Assembly: GCA_032821775.1 (NCBI GenBank)
Contig: JAVLRN010000003.1
Span: 3,348,001 to 3,412,000 of the forward strand
From: Sanguinoderma infundibulare
Lineage: Eukaryota > Basidiomycota > Agaricomycetes > Polyporales > Polyporaceae
Direction of reading: 5' to 3'
DNA length: 64,000 nucleotides
In this document: piece after piece, positions 34,930-45,190 of the stretch
How positions within the stretch are numbered: the first letter of the stretch is position 1
How the letters are laid out: each line of letters starts with the position of its first letter
Translations under genes and position numbers: made by a program
The notes under the pieces: model-generated
Told to the model about the DNA's origin: nothing
What the model saw: only the letters and a program-made list of their open reading frames with translations
Database searches by the model: none

Positions 34930-36116
34930 CGCCCAGCACTCTCCCAATGTTTCCTTCGACTCGACCTGCTGCCAACCCGCTCTTCAGCACCTCCTCAAAG
35001 GCGGCATCGCAACTCCGTCCCAGGAAGCGAAAAAACCTCGATCTTCAAGTCAACACAAATATGCTGGCGACACGAGCGCCCGCATTGCGCGGAACATCGT
35101 GCCTGGACCTGGACTTGAAGCTGATGGTCTGGACAAGGAGGTTTCGTCGACACTCACGAGTCACCAGTACGGCCTCATCTCAGTCCCCGCATTCATTCCA
35201 AATGACTCAACACGTGGACTTCCTTGGTACGAGGTTATCTCAAGGCTTGTGAGCACAAAACGTTCAACTGACCGGCCGCCGTAAAACAGACACATATCCA
35301 TGACGGTCTTGCGAGCTAGCCCATGCGACTCGGAGTGAATGTCTGACGCTCCGAACTGAAGCCACTCCACGCAGTTGGCTGTCGAGCGGCCGAGTCCTTG
35401 ATCAAGATGACATGGTATGTGTATCCCGAGATTTTGAACTCGACCCTTTCCCTCACCAAGCGAATCCCACTTTCGATTCAAGGGACAGTAATCTCCGTAT
35501 AAGGCGCCATTACAACAACCGCCGGCTTCGTCAAATCACGTCTGCATTACGATCGTCTTCGACCAGTTCCACGCCACTCATACACCCGCACATGGCGACG
35601 CCGCGCTCAAAGCGACGATCGAGTCCGACTGCCACGTTGTCCGGGCACCGGTGCACTAGGGCTCCCCGATGCGTCTCCTCCGATTCCCCGAATGCACCAA
35701 CGACGCGCACGCGGTCCAGTGGCAGCAGGAGAAGCTCAAAGAGGGAGGCTCGACGATCGGGGCTGAGTTCCACCAACTGCGTCACGCCCAGGGCTCACGT
35801 TCCACCGTTGGAACTGGTGCGGCACTTCACTCATGTACCAGGCGATCCTCTCGCAGGCGCGAGATGTCGCGACGACCATGGTGCACGAGGTCCAGAGCAC
35901 AGGAGAGCCCTCCAGGAAGGTCGCGATGCCGACGCGGACGGTGGCGACGCTACGGGTCCTGGGGTAAAACCACGCATGATCAAGCCTCGGCCCAAGCCTG
36001 AACCCAGAGACAGCCAGGACGCGGTTCGCGAGCGGGGACGAGGCGCAAGCACGGCTCGCGGAGCTGCAGCGACCGGCCGTGCTCCATCGACTACGAGTCG
36101 CACACAACATCTGTAG
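34930..36116 (+). pseudogene. Frameshifted relic of an unrecognised gene
   Basis: Protein-like words occur in order across three frames: LEADGLDKEVSSTLTSHQYG then LISVPAFIPNDSTRGLPWYE (about 35110-35240), AITTTAGFVKSRLHYDRLRP (about 35500-35560), QWQQEKLKEGGSTIGAEFHQ (about 35718-35780), YQAILSQARDVATTMVHEVQ (about 35838-35897), and a basic tail RERGRGASTARGAAATGR to 36116. The scattered frames show a gene that has lost coding ability. The tail is shared with the relic at 30970-31689. No family assigned. Confidence 0.4.
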
Positions 36117-36784
36117 ACGCATTCATTCATCTTCATCTTTCCCCCACACCTAATGAATCCTCTGTCTGTCTCCGCGTATCCCACGCTTCGTATTCCCACT
36201 CCCGCCTTTCATGCCTCGGTCTTCACACACGCTGGCGACGCGGATACGAACAGGGGACCCGTTCGCGGCTCCCGCAAGATTGTGGGTCCAGAACTCGGGC
36301 GGAACTTCCGCACGCCTTCACCACGCAGTCGCTGACCGTTCGCGACATCATCACGCTGTGAGTTACTATGATACGCATCTTGCGCGCCATGAGTGACTTT
36401 AATGGAAGAGAGGTTGGCGGAGATAGATGTTGGTGTGGGCCATGGAATCGTGGTCTTCGAAAAGAGGAGTTGACGACTGCGAAGCGTTCTCGTCTTGGCA
36501 CTACAAATATCACAGGTACAAATAGCCATACCCTGATAGACTGAGCCCATGACGTGACGGCGGTGTCAGGAAGTGGTTCTGCCGAGTGACCCCATCCGTT
36601 GAACGGTAAGTGTTCGGTTGTATTACTGCCCTGTATCTTGTTGAACACCGGACTATAGCCGCAGGTTGTCCTGAAGCATGGACATCATCAACTTCTGTCG
36701 GATGGGGACCTCGAATATATAACGGGAGTTGACTTGGGTGTGGTCCCTTCCCCAGTCAAGTCACTCTCTACCTCTCTCTGAACC

Positions 36785-37811
36785 ATGTCGAATCCGGATC
36801 CCGTTAATGCTGTGCCTGTCGCTGCGGTTGATGGCTTGTGAGCATCTCTCTTCAACTGCATGATGTACTTACCCCGTCTCTTGCAGTCAAATAGAAACAT
36901 ACTTCGACATAATCGCTGCCGGTGAATGTGCCAAAGATTCTATCCCGGACTCAACGTGGGCGGATTTGGGCTGATACCACCATCGACGCTGGATAGCCTT
37001 GATAGTATACGAGTTCGCGATCACCTTCGACAAAGAGGTCGAGCTTTTCTGGAGGCGCAAATTCACTGTCTCATCCATCCTATTTTTACTCAACCATTAT
37101 GTACCCTTGACGGTCAATGTGCTCAGAGGGCCATGGACTAACCTAACGACTCATGGCCCTCCGAGCACATTGACTGCCAAGGGTACATAACGGTTGAGGA
37201 AAAATAGGATGGACAAGATGGTAAATTTCCGCCTCCAGAAAACCTCGACGTATTTGTCGAAGGTGATTGCGAACATAAAGGATTGGCACGTCTCCGAACT
37301 GCATCTTCCTGGCTCATCTAGAACACAGCTGTAAATTATTGTTTTGGAGTGCAGAGATCATGGAGATCTTCCAATACCTTCTCTGGGCCGGTACGCACCA
37401 TTGGCTAGCTTTTCGTCCTTCACAGTATCTATGTTGACGATTTCCTATGTCTCAACAAGCGTTCTCTGACTTGCGAGCCTACGCCCTCCCGGGGCCTCAG
37501 CGGTCGGAGATGGGTGGTTGCCGCCTTTGTCTTCATACTGTCTCTCGCACCTGTGGTCATAAACTGCGTAAGTCTCACAGGTGTAGAGAGGTCTGTTGCG
37601 GTGGTGATACTGACGCACTCACGTCAAACGACGAAGCTAGGCTATTCCGCCTTCTTGATGGGAAGTGAGCCTAGAGCATGAAGCACTCGACGTCGGCTCG
37701 GACCCCTCCATCGCCGAGGAAGACATCACGAACTTAGGATCGGAGTTGGACAATCCCAGTTCAGAACCGGAGGCAGCCAATGGCGAGACGTCCTCGAGCG
37801 CGGTCAACTAG
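36785..37811 (+). pseudogene. DUF6533 copy C, broken
   Basis: Begins MSNPDPVNAVPVAAVDG with the same first two introns as copy B, then VYEFAITFDKEVELFWRRKF. After this exon an inverted copy of the same exon replaces the exon 3 end and following intron. The next exon (KLLFWSAEIMEIFQYLLWA) and the next (about 37459-37566) survive. Then sequence corresponding to exon 6 jumps directly into the C-terminal tail (ALDVGSDPSIAEEDITNLG), so roughly five exons are deleted. Stop TAG at 37809-37811. Not functional as a seven-helix protein. Confidence 0.8.
37014..37273. repeat. Imperfect 122-bp palindrome inside DUF6533 copy C
   Basis: The left arm 37014-37135 and the right arm 37152-37273 are reverse complements with roughly 90% identity by eye, separated by 16 bp. 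Both arms derive from the DUF6533 exon encoding YEFAITFDKEVELFWRRK to the second helix. Confidence 0.9.
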
Positions 37812-38170
37812 TGTTGATCGTTACACAGGTGTGCCATGCCTAGCTTCCACCGCGGACATGCTTGCTCACGTTCTCAACCCAATTTAATATACAGGTTATT
37901 GACCTTGTTGGATTCAGAGGGCATGTACGTTGCTGAATATGCGCATCCTCGCCCTTCCTATTTCCCCCTCCCCTCTTATCTCGCGCATCTAAAACACGCT
38001 AGAATACGGAATATGATTTTCGCGTGGTATCTTTCGTTTGTAGCTCTATTCTCTGATTAGTATAGCGTTCGTGTCGATTCGAGAGTGGGGCCGGGTATCG
38101 TGGCCGGGAGCCTGATTTATCGCGTCGTTTTCGGCGCCTAAGCGAGGAGCTGACTTGGGTGTGGACTTGG
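37812..38170. other. Intergenic, 5' flank of the DNAJC28-like gene
   Basis: Contains a short tail of unit C and then promoter-like sequence. Nothing else seen. Confidence 0.35.
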
Positions 38171-39639
38171 ATGAGCTCGGTCTCTCGTCTGTCCTCTCTG
38201 CGCTATACCTTAACCTCTCGCTTGATACAATGCCCCCCGCATCTGCGAGGATATGCACAGGACGCTTCTTCACGACACCCCCAACCGGATCACACCGCTA
38301 GCTCCACGCTTTTCGAGGATGCTGCTCGGGAGGAGGCCGCCGAGGAGGAGGCTCTCCGCAAGTCTTCGCTCGTCTCCCGGCTAGAGACCGAGCACGAAAA
38401 CTGGACCGGCGACGAACCTGTGGAGCATGCTGTCCTCCGCATGCTCGTCGACAAGTACAAGCCCCTCAGAGGCGGGCCTGTCAAGACTGCCGACGAGAAG
38501 CTTAAGAAGGCCCCGCCTCAGGTGCGCACGCAGGATACGCCTCACGAGGTTGTCGACGACGACGACACAGCGACGGCATTGAGCACATTAGAGGAGCCTC
38601 CCGTCCGTACTTATATCCCCGACGAACCCATACTCCCTGGCATTCCCGGACACCAGCCGTGGCATACGACGTTCACCGTCCCCTCTCACGCGACGTCTAA
38701 CATCCGATATGGGAACATCCCTCCGCCTAAACCTGTCGCTTCCCCACTACCTTTGGATGATGATAAGGCGAGGAGGAAGGAGAAGGAAGCAAGGAGGCGA
38801 ATGCAGCAAGGAGTGAGGCTGTCCCAGGCGAGGGAGTCTACCTTGGACTACCGTCTTGGTATCAAGGGCGGCGCTGCGGAACAATTCAGGCGACCAAACC
38901 CAGTCTCCCTCAAAGGGTGGGCCAACTTGGTTGAAGATAGAATAGAGGTACGCTACGAGTGCTCATGTTCTGTACGGATGAGTGACCAACTATCGTACAG
39001 AAAGCCCGCCTCGCGGGACACTTCAACAACGTCAAAGGTCGCGGTGCGCCCATGGCGCGCACTGCCGAGGACAAGAACCCGTTCATCGGCCGCGAGGAGT
39101 TCCTCATGAACCGCATCGTCCAGCGCCAGGGCGCGGTGCCGCCATGGGTCGAGATCCAGGGCGAGCTCGAGACGGCTGTGAACACCTTCCGCGAGGTCCT
39201 CAAGCAGTCCTGGACGCGTCGGGCACTCCGCACCCTCACACACATGCACGCCGCTGAGCTCCTCCCGAAGCTGACACTCGCAGACGTAACGAATATGCGC
39301 GATGAGGAGTGGGAAGGAAAGGAGCGGGCGTACCACGAGACGGCGCTGGAAGAGGTGAACTCGCTGGTCCGGAAGTATAACGGGCTCGCGCCGTATGCGG
39401 TGAGGAGGGCGTACTATATGAGGAGTGCGGAGCTGGAACGGGTCTATCTGGAGGCTGGGGTGGATATCCTGAAGGGCTTGGAGGAAAGAGCACAGGACCG
39501 GAGTCCGAAGAGGCGATCTTGGTTTGGTGGAGACGAAGGCGAAGCAGCCGACGGAGGAGGGGCCGCTGGTCCGAGCGGAGGTCCACTGCGGTTGAGAGAC
39601 ATGTTCAGGGAGATGGTCAACGCCATCCGGGGGCGATAA
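38171..39639 (+). CDS. DnaJ homolog subfamily C member 28-like (DUF1992) protein
   Basis: Two exons (38171-38947, 39001-39639) give 471 residues. The N-terminus MSSVSRLSSLRYTLTSRLIQ followed by HLRGYAQDAS is an arginine/serine-rich presequence suggesting mitochondria. The conserved DUF1992 region spans about 255-330: WANLVEDRIEKARLAGHFNN, VKGRGAPM, NPFIGREEFLMNRIVQRQGA, PPWVEIQGELE. The C-terminal half is helical (LTHMHAAELLPKLTLADVTN, VRKYNGLAPYAVRRAYYMRS). No J-domain HPD motif is present, as in other DUF1992 proteins. The intron follows the conserved VEDRIE. Molecular role not established in the family. Conserved oligomeric Golgi or mitochondrial roles have been proposed for relatives. Confidence 0.88.
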
Positions 39640-40643
39640 CCACGCGGACGAGGGAGAGATTGGGTTGTGGGTTGAGGTGAGCATGTTTGTGGGGCTGGGC
39701 ATGTTGTCCTCGCGTTGCAAGAAAGACGTCTTCTTTTCCTCACTAGACGGAGTTGTAGCTTTAGATGACTGCACAAGATCTGTACATTGCTCGTGTCATA
39801 TGGTAACCTATATGTACTTTATGTACTTTAATCGCTTTTATCCCACATCGAAAACGTGGACGCCACGCTCGATCACTTGCGGTGGCCATGTTTTCGAAGG
39901 ATAGTTGCACAGGTTTTGAATGAACCACCACATGCAGCGCCGTGCCCCGTCTTGATCATCGTCCTCCGCACGCCGTCTGCGGATGACCAGCTTCAAGTGG
40001 CCCTCTGATGCCGCGCGTCTTTGGTGCGTTCTTTGACGGAAGCTTTCCCCACGTGCCGCGCAGAACGGCGACTGATCCGTTTCGCTCAGCGCGCGCCGAG
40101 CCTCGTAGCGTTTGTACACCTCGTCGTGCACAAACAAACCCCCCCGCCCGCGATGCCCGTCCCGCCGTCCCCTCAAGGCGCAAAATCCTCGCGTCTACGC
40201 CCCAAGCGTCGATATCGCCGGACGCGAGCAGAACCCCCGCGGAGTACATAGAGCACTTGGGCGTTGCGACTCGAAGACTGGAAGGGGTACAAGGACAATA
40301 GCGGGAAGTATAATGGCGCAACCTAATGCGAGCATGCGCACGGGGTCGCGCGGCGCACGGACGCAGTGCAGGAATCCCCGTCACCCCAGTGCCAGGGCCG
40401 CCTCATGGCTGCCTCGCGCGGGCAAGCGATTCACCCGGCCATCTAATCTCGTATATAACCCCCATTTTCTCTGCCCTTTTCCTCCTCCCCATCCCCCTCC
40501 TCAAGGCCTCTCCCACACCGTCGCTCCGAGCGTCCGCCTTCGTTCCCCGCCCCATCCTCCTCATCGTCCTCTACCTCGCCGCACGCCCGCGCACCCCTTC
40601 CGCTCTCTGTGTAGTAAAACTATCCTGAAGTGATATATCTGCC
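39640..40643. other. Intergenic, nothing recognised
   Basis: About 1 kb with no domain-bearing frame. C/T-rich from 40440 onward, leading into the small gene at 40644. A weak antisense open frame (40384-39956) has no recognisable features. Confidence 0.35.
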
Positions 40644-41193
40644 ATGTCCTCGTACGGTGAAGACATTATCGTGCGTGCCCTTCTCTCCCCATCGTCGCCG
40701 TTTAGCATCCTCATCTCATCCGTGACCTCGTCCCTTTCATATCTCACGAACAGCCCGGCGACGTCGTCGCCGTCACCCACCAGACCGGCAGGAGAGAAGG
40801 TCTCGTCATCGGCCAACACATGGACTACGCCGTACGTCCCATCCCGTCTCACCTACCTCCCCCCATCCCCCGCTCCCCCGTGGGCGTCTGTGGTGTGTGT
40901 GTGGGCGTGGGCGCCGCTGACGTCCGTCCCCAGGGCCGCCAAATCGTCGAGGTCCAGCTCGAGCCTGGTGAAGTCTACCACGCATGGTACGTCCCCCTTC
41001 CTCCCTCCCTCCCTCCCTCCCTCTTCTCCTCCTTCCCGTCCCTGGTGGAGCGTCGGACGCCCGCGACCGCAGAAGGTTCTGATATCCCCGTCATCTCCGT
41101 AGGTACCCCACCGTCACGCGCGTCCGTCGCACGGTCTCGTACCTCCCCGCCCCGCAGCGCAAGCGCACCATCGAGCGCACCGTCTACTTCTGA
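40644..41193 (+). CDS. Small 82-residue protein in four exons, family unknown
   Basis: Exons 40644-40670, 40754-40831, 40934-40986 and 41103-41193 join in frame. The product starts MSSYGEDIIPGDVVAVTHQT, continues GRREGLVIGQHMDYAGRQIV and EVQLEPGEVYHAWYPTVTRV, and ends RTIERTVYF. The pattern PGDVV..GLVIG....GRQIVEVQL...VYHAWYP looks like a small SH3-like beta barrel (PGD entry, alternating hydrophobics). All introns are GT-AG. The third contains a CTCC microsatellite at about 40999-41022. Coding potential is supported because all four pieces form one beta-rich product. Function unknown. Confidence 0.75.
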
Positions 41194-41859
41194 TCCGGCC
41201 CCGGCCCCGGTCCCGTCCAGGTCGAGCCCCCCGCCAAGTACATACACACATCCAGCACAACCCGTCTCGTCTCGTCTCGTCTTCCGTCGCACATCTCGCG
41301 CTGTACTATTGTTGGCTCGCTGTCGGCATCCAGGTGACCGCGGACGCGGCGCAACCCCGGAGTGTCTCTTCCACGAACCATGAATCCATTTACGATCGAT
41401 CGCACGACCGCTGTCCTTCCCACCTTGTCTCCTCCATACTCATGCTCCCCAGTGCGTGTAACGGTGTAGATGTAGCTCTTTCCAAAGTTCTCGCTTTCCC
41501 ACGTGTCTATCCGCCCCAGGAACGCACGCATTCTGTGACATGCCATTTGCCAAGGACAGTTGCCGTGCGCCAGTGTACGCTCTGTGCTGTTCCCATACTG
41601 TTGTTCTATGGGACGGGTTCGTGGCTCTTTACGGCTCGTGTGCGCCCTCCGCATATGTATGTAGATAAGTACGCTTCATCCTATCGCTTCATCGGACTCC
41701 TTCTTGTTATGTGTGAGCCACGTCTGGGCCGTTCAAAACTCGAATTGCAGCGCAGGTTATGAGAACAAGCCCCACAAATCAGAGCAAGATGCCGATGGTG
41801 AATAGGGGGGTGCATAGTGTAAGCCAATAAACAATACATCGTGTGCAAAGTGGCAGATA
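41194..41859. other. Convergent intergenic region
   Basis: Between the small gene (plus) and the ubiquitin protease (minus). No gene seen. Confidence 0.4.
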
Positions 41860-44587
41860 CTACGCCCGCAGCGGCGAGGGAGCCGTCGGCGACGACGGCG
41901 GCACGGGGCTCCCGTCCGACCGCCTCGACTTTCTCAGCTTTGACGGCGACGGCGACGGTGGAGGCAGCATCGGCGGCCGCTGCGAGCTGCTCGAGTCTGC
42001 AGAGCCGTTCGAGAGGTGCCTGTCCCGAGGAGGGTGCGAGTGCGAGTGCGGGTGCGAATGCGAGTGCGGAGGATGATGATGAGCGTGGCCGTTCGGCACG
42101 CCTCCGTCGCTCGCCAGCGTCGAAGTGCTGAACGTCGATACGGCTGTGACCGCGGAGCTGCCGCTCGTCGACCGGGAGATGGGCGGGGGAGGCGCGACGG
42201 CTGAGGGATTTGACGACGTCGGCCTGGATTGCGTTTGGTTTGGCGGTTGAGGCTGAGGCTGAGGCTGAGGTTGAGGTCGAGGTTCAAGGGGAGGTTGTAC
42301 GTGCACTTGCGGGGCCGGTGATGCTGATGAAGACGCCGACCACGACCCCGGCGGCGATTTCAAGTGCGCAGAAGCAGACACCCGACGCACCACCCTCGGG
42401 TCGACCGGCCGCTCCCTGTTCCGACTCTCGTGCTTCCTTACCGCGTCTCCGTTCTGCTGCCCGTGCTCCTCCTCATCCTTCCCCGGCGCTTTCCCATCTG
42501 CCTCCGGTGCAGCCGCATGGGACTCCTCCGGCCGAATCGTCTCCTCGGACGCTCGAGGCAGCGCGTGGTAGATCGGGACCTTCGGCTGCTGCACGCGCTC
42601 GTAGTAGAGCATGAACGCGCCCGCGCCCTCTTGCAGCACGCGCTCGATCCCGCACTCCTGCACCGAGTCGTCGCTGATCCGCAACCATCCCCTCCCTGTG
42701 CCATGTCGTGCTGGGTTCTGTCCGTCCTCGTCGCGGATGGGCCCTTGCCTGACGCAATGGGCGCAGTCGCAGCCGATGGCGCACTGTAGTCGTGGTGGCG
42801 TGTAGCGGCGGTCACCAGCGGCGGGTGAACGGGGCTTGCGGCGGAAGCAAACATAGTGTCCGAAGGAATGCTGGCCGTAGTGACATACGACAGCGGAGAG
42901 GCGGTAGAGCGTGCGCGTGATTGCGTAGGTAGAAGGTGTCGGTGTAATGGAACGCCGAATAGGAATGGGCGGTGGAGGGGAGGAGATGGGAGCAGACGGT
43001 TGAGTAGAAAGCTGGCCAGAGGTAGTGTACGGGGTGAGGTCGAGGATCTCGGGAAAGACAACGCGGCAGTTGTTCTTGGCTGCGTAGTTGCCATAATGCA
43101 TCGAGCGATTTAGGTGAAGAGCGAGGACAGGCGGAGGCTGATAGGCGTCAGTGTGGCTCAGAATCAGCGAAGCGAAGGGATAAACGTACTCGGGCGATCA
43201 TGGACTGCTTGGTGGATGCTCTGCTGAACACCTTCTCGAGCTTCACGCCCTTGATATCCTCCTCGATCCGCCCCTCATCCAAAGATGCCTTGACCCGAGC
43301 CAATAATTTTCGACTATCGCGCGCCCGCTTCTTCCTCGACGATGACGGGTCGCTGGTAGCAGCCGCCGCCTGGGCAGTCTTTTCGGCCTCCTGTTCTAAT
43401 CGTCTGTACGTTGCGAGCATCGAACACTTGCGACATATGCAATCATTGAGAAGCTCTAGCCTTGTATAGTCATCGAGGCAGTCCTCGAGGCTGCAGGCGG
43501 TCTGAGTATGAGATCAGCGGAGATAAGGCCAAGTAAGCGGTCATTAAAGACACACCACGAGTCGCGGGACTGCGAGTTGCCAATTGTCGAACGGGAAGTG
43601 CATCACGGCCTCGGTGTAGCCGCATTCGATACAGCTGCGTCTATTCGCTGTCAGGCCGTCAAAGACGGTCTGGCTAATGTCGCGGCTTATCCGGTCGTCC
43701 TTCTCGGTCAATTGGCCCAAGCCGCGGTCACGTCTGATCTCCCTTGCGACAGCGGTTGCCTCGCTCTTGATGCACTCGGAAAGGAGCTGGAAGAGCTCTT
43801 GAGCGTCTTGGTGTTCTCGGGAAGAGAACAAGGAGTAGTGCTTGCCGGGGTTGCGATTAGAGAGGGCGCTGATGATGTCAAAGGGGCGGAGTGCACGGGG
43901 ATGAGAAGAAGGGTTGTTGAGGGCTGGGTGTCGGAAGAGTCAGGAGAATACACGTAAGAGGTCGGAAGGGACGTACCGTATACGAGATCGCGGAGGGTGT
44001 CGATGACAGGGGTCGGAACATCCAACGCTTCAGCTCTAGCATGTATCTTCTCTAGTTGGGGTTGAAGATAGGACAAAGATGACATGGCCTGAGCTGCAAT
44101 GAGGACTGGGGACATACGTCCAAGGAAGATGAGAGCACGGAGCGCACCTGGAGGGTGGAGTTCATGAAACAATAGGTGCCGGATATGTTGACAAGGCCAG
44201 GGTAGTATCCATCAATGCTTGGGGAATCATATGAGCTGTCTATTGCGGGGGAAGGGTTGGTGCCATTAGAATGAGCTGGGACATTCATGGCATACCTTGG
44301 CTCGAGGTTCGAGCTATTTGGTCATCGCGAGAACGACTATGCTGTTTCCTGCGGAGCTTCCTGCTTGCGCTACCGTTGGAAGATGCATCGTTCCAGTTCC
44401 AGGGTAATACTGCGGCAAGAGAGTCGAAGACCATGAAGGCGGCGGCGGCGATTGAATGTCGGTGGGAGCTGAGGAAGAGGACGAGAGTGGGCACAAGAAA
44501 GAGAACAACCAATGGAGCGATTTGTTGGAATGCGGGGCTGGCTAAGAGAGAGTAGAGCTGATATCTGAGCTTGTCGTTCGGCAGCAT
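41860..44587 (-). CDS. Membrane-anchored ubiquitin-specific protease (USP/UCH, Ubp1-like)
   Basis: Six minus-strand exons (44587-44296, 44239-44148, 44088-43977, 43923-43559, 43501-43190, 43137-41860) give 816 residues. An N-terminal membrane helix (residues about 17-42, QQIAPLVVLFLVPTLVLFLS) precedes the Cys box GLVNISGTYCFMNSTLQ. The insert has EHQDAQELFQLLSECIKSEA and a CxxC pair (SCIECGY; CICRKC). The His box is YGQHSFGHYVCFRRKP, followed by WLRISDDSVQECGIERVLQE and FMLYYERV. The tail is disordered, with Gln-Pro repeats (PQPQPQPQPQ) and a His-rich run (HHHPPHSHSHPHSHSH). It removes ubiquitin from membrane or ER proteins, as for yeast Ubp1 (inference from the anchor). The catalytic Cys, His and Asp boxes are all present. 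The usual GNTCF is replaced by GTYCF. Confidence 0.93.
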
Positions 44588-44704
44588 CTAGCCCAGCACT
44601 GACGACATGGGCGGGTGAAGCAACAGCCAGACCCGTCCTCTGACCGCTCTTTCTGACAGATCCCCAGCCTCCGTCAACCGCTTTTACGTGGCCTTACTTC
44701 ACAT

Positions 44705-44787
44705 GGCTACCTGGCGCAATGGTAGCGCGTTTGGCTTCGATCGCCGACGGCACCAAAAGGTTGCAGGTTCGAGTCCTGCGGTGGTCA
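44705..44787 (+). tRNA. tRNA with 11-nt intron, probably Arg (anticodon TCG)
   Basis: Cloverleaf: acceptor GGCTACC/GGTGGTC with discriminator A (two G-T wobbles), D arm GCGC-AATGGTA-GCGC, anticodon stem TTTGG/CCAAA, T arm GCAGG-TTCGAGT-CCTGC. The anticodon loop begins CT-TCG-A and is interrupted after position 37 by an 11-nt intron (44741-44751). The mature length is 72 nt. Anticodon TCG reads Arg CGA. The identity depends on the intron being placed at the canonical site. Confidence 0.82.
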
Positions 44788-44807
44788 TTAGTACACACGG
44801 ACTAACC

Positions 44808-44812
44808 TTTTT
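44808..44812 (+). terminator. Pol III T-run terminator
   Basis: Five T residues 20 bp after the tRNA, the usual RNA polymerase III stop signal. Confidence 0.55.
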
Positions 44813-45190
44813 GCAGAACACTGTTAACATTTAGGTGTGTATAGCTTCCCTTCAACCCGCTCCTTTCATCCGGCAATCTTGTGACAATCAGTGAGATTCA
44901 CCGGCATCAGCGGGATGCAAGCGGTATGCATCTGCGCCAAATGAAGGCAGGAGGCGATTGGCGCCCAGGCGCGTGCGGTCCGGGACGCGTCGACGGGGTA
45001 CGCGTCTGTGGCTGGATGTTGGTGTCTTTTTGTCGAATGTGATTGTCCAGCGCCCGCCTTCGACGACCGTTCGCGCTGTGTCTCGCCCCGCATCGTACAC
45101 GTAACGGTCCCATAATTCGCTGTGTGTCTCGTCGCTTGCTCTCTTTGGCGGCGCTTCTTCCCGCCGGGCTTGGTTCGTCTTCTTGGATAC
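44813..45190. other. Upstream region of CDC7
   Basis: No gene seen. Promoter side of the kinase gene. Confidence 0.35.

Larger units (their letters stand above)
36110..37830 (+). repeat. Duplication unit C (truncated DUF6533 unit)
   Basis: Shares 5' flank and first exons with units A and B, but lacks the middle exons and contains an internal hairpin. Confidence 0.75.
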
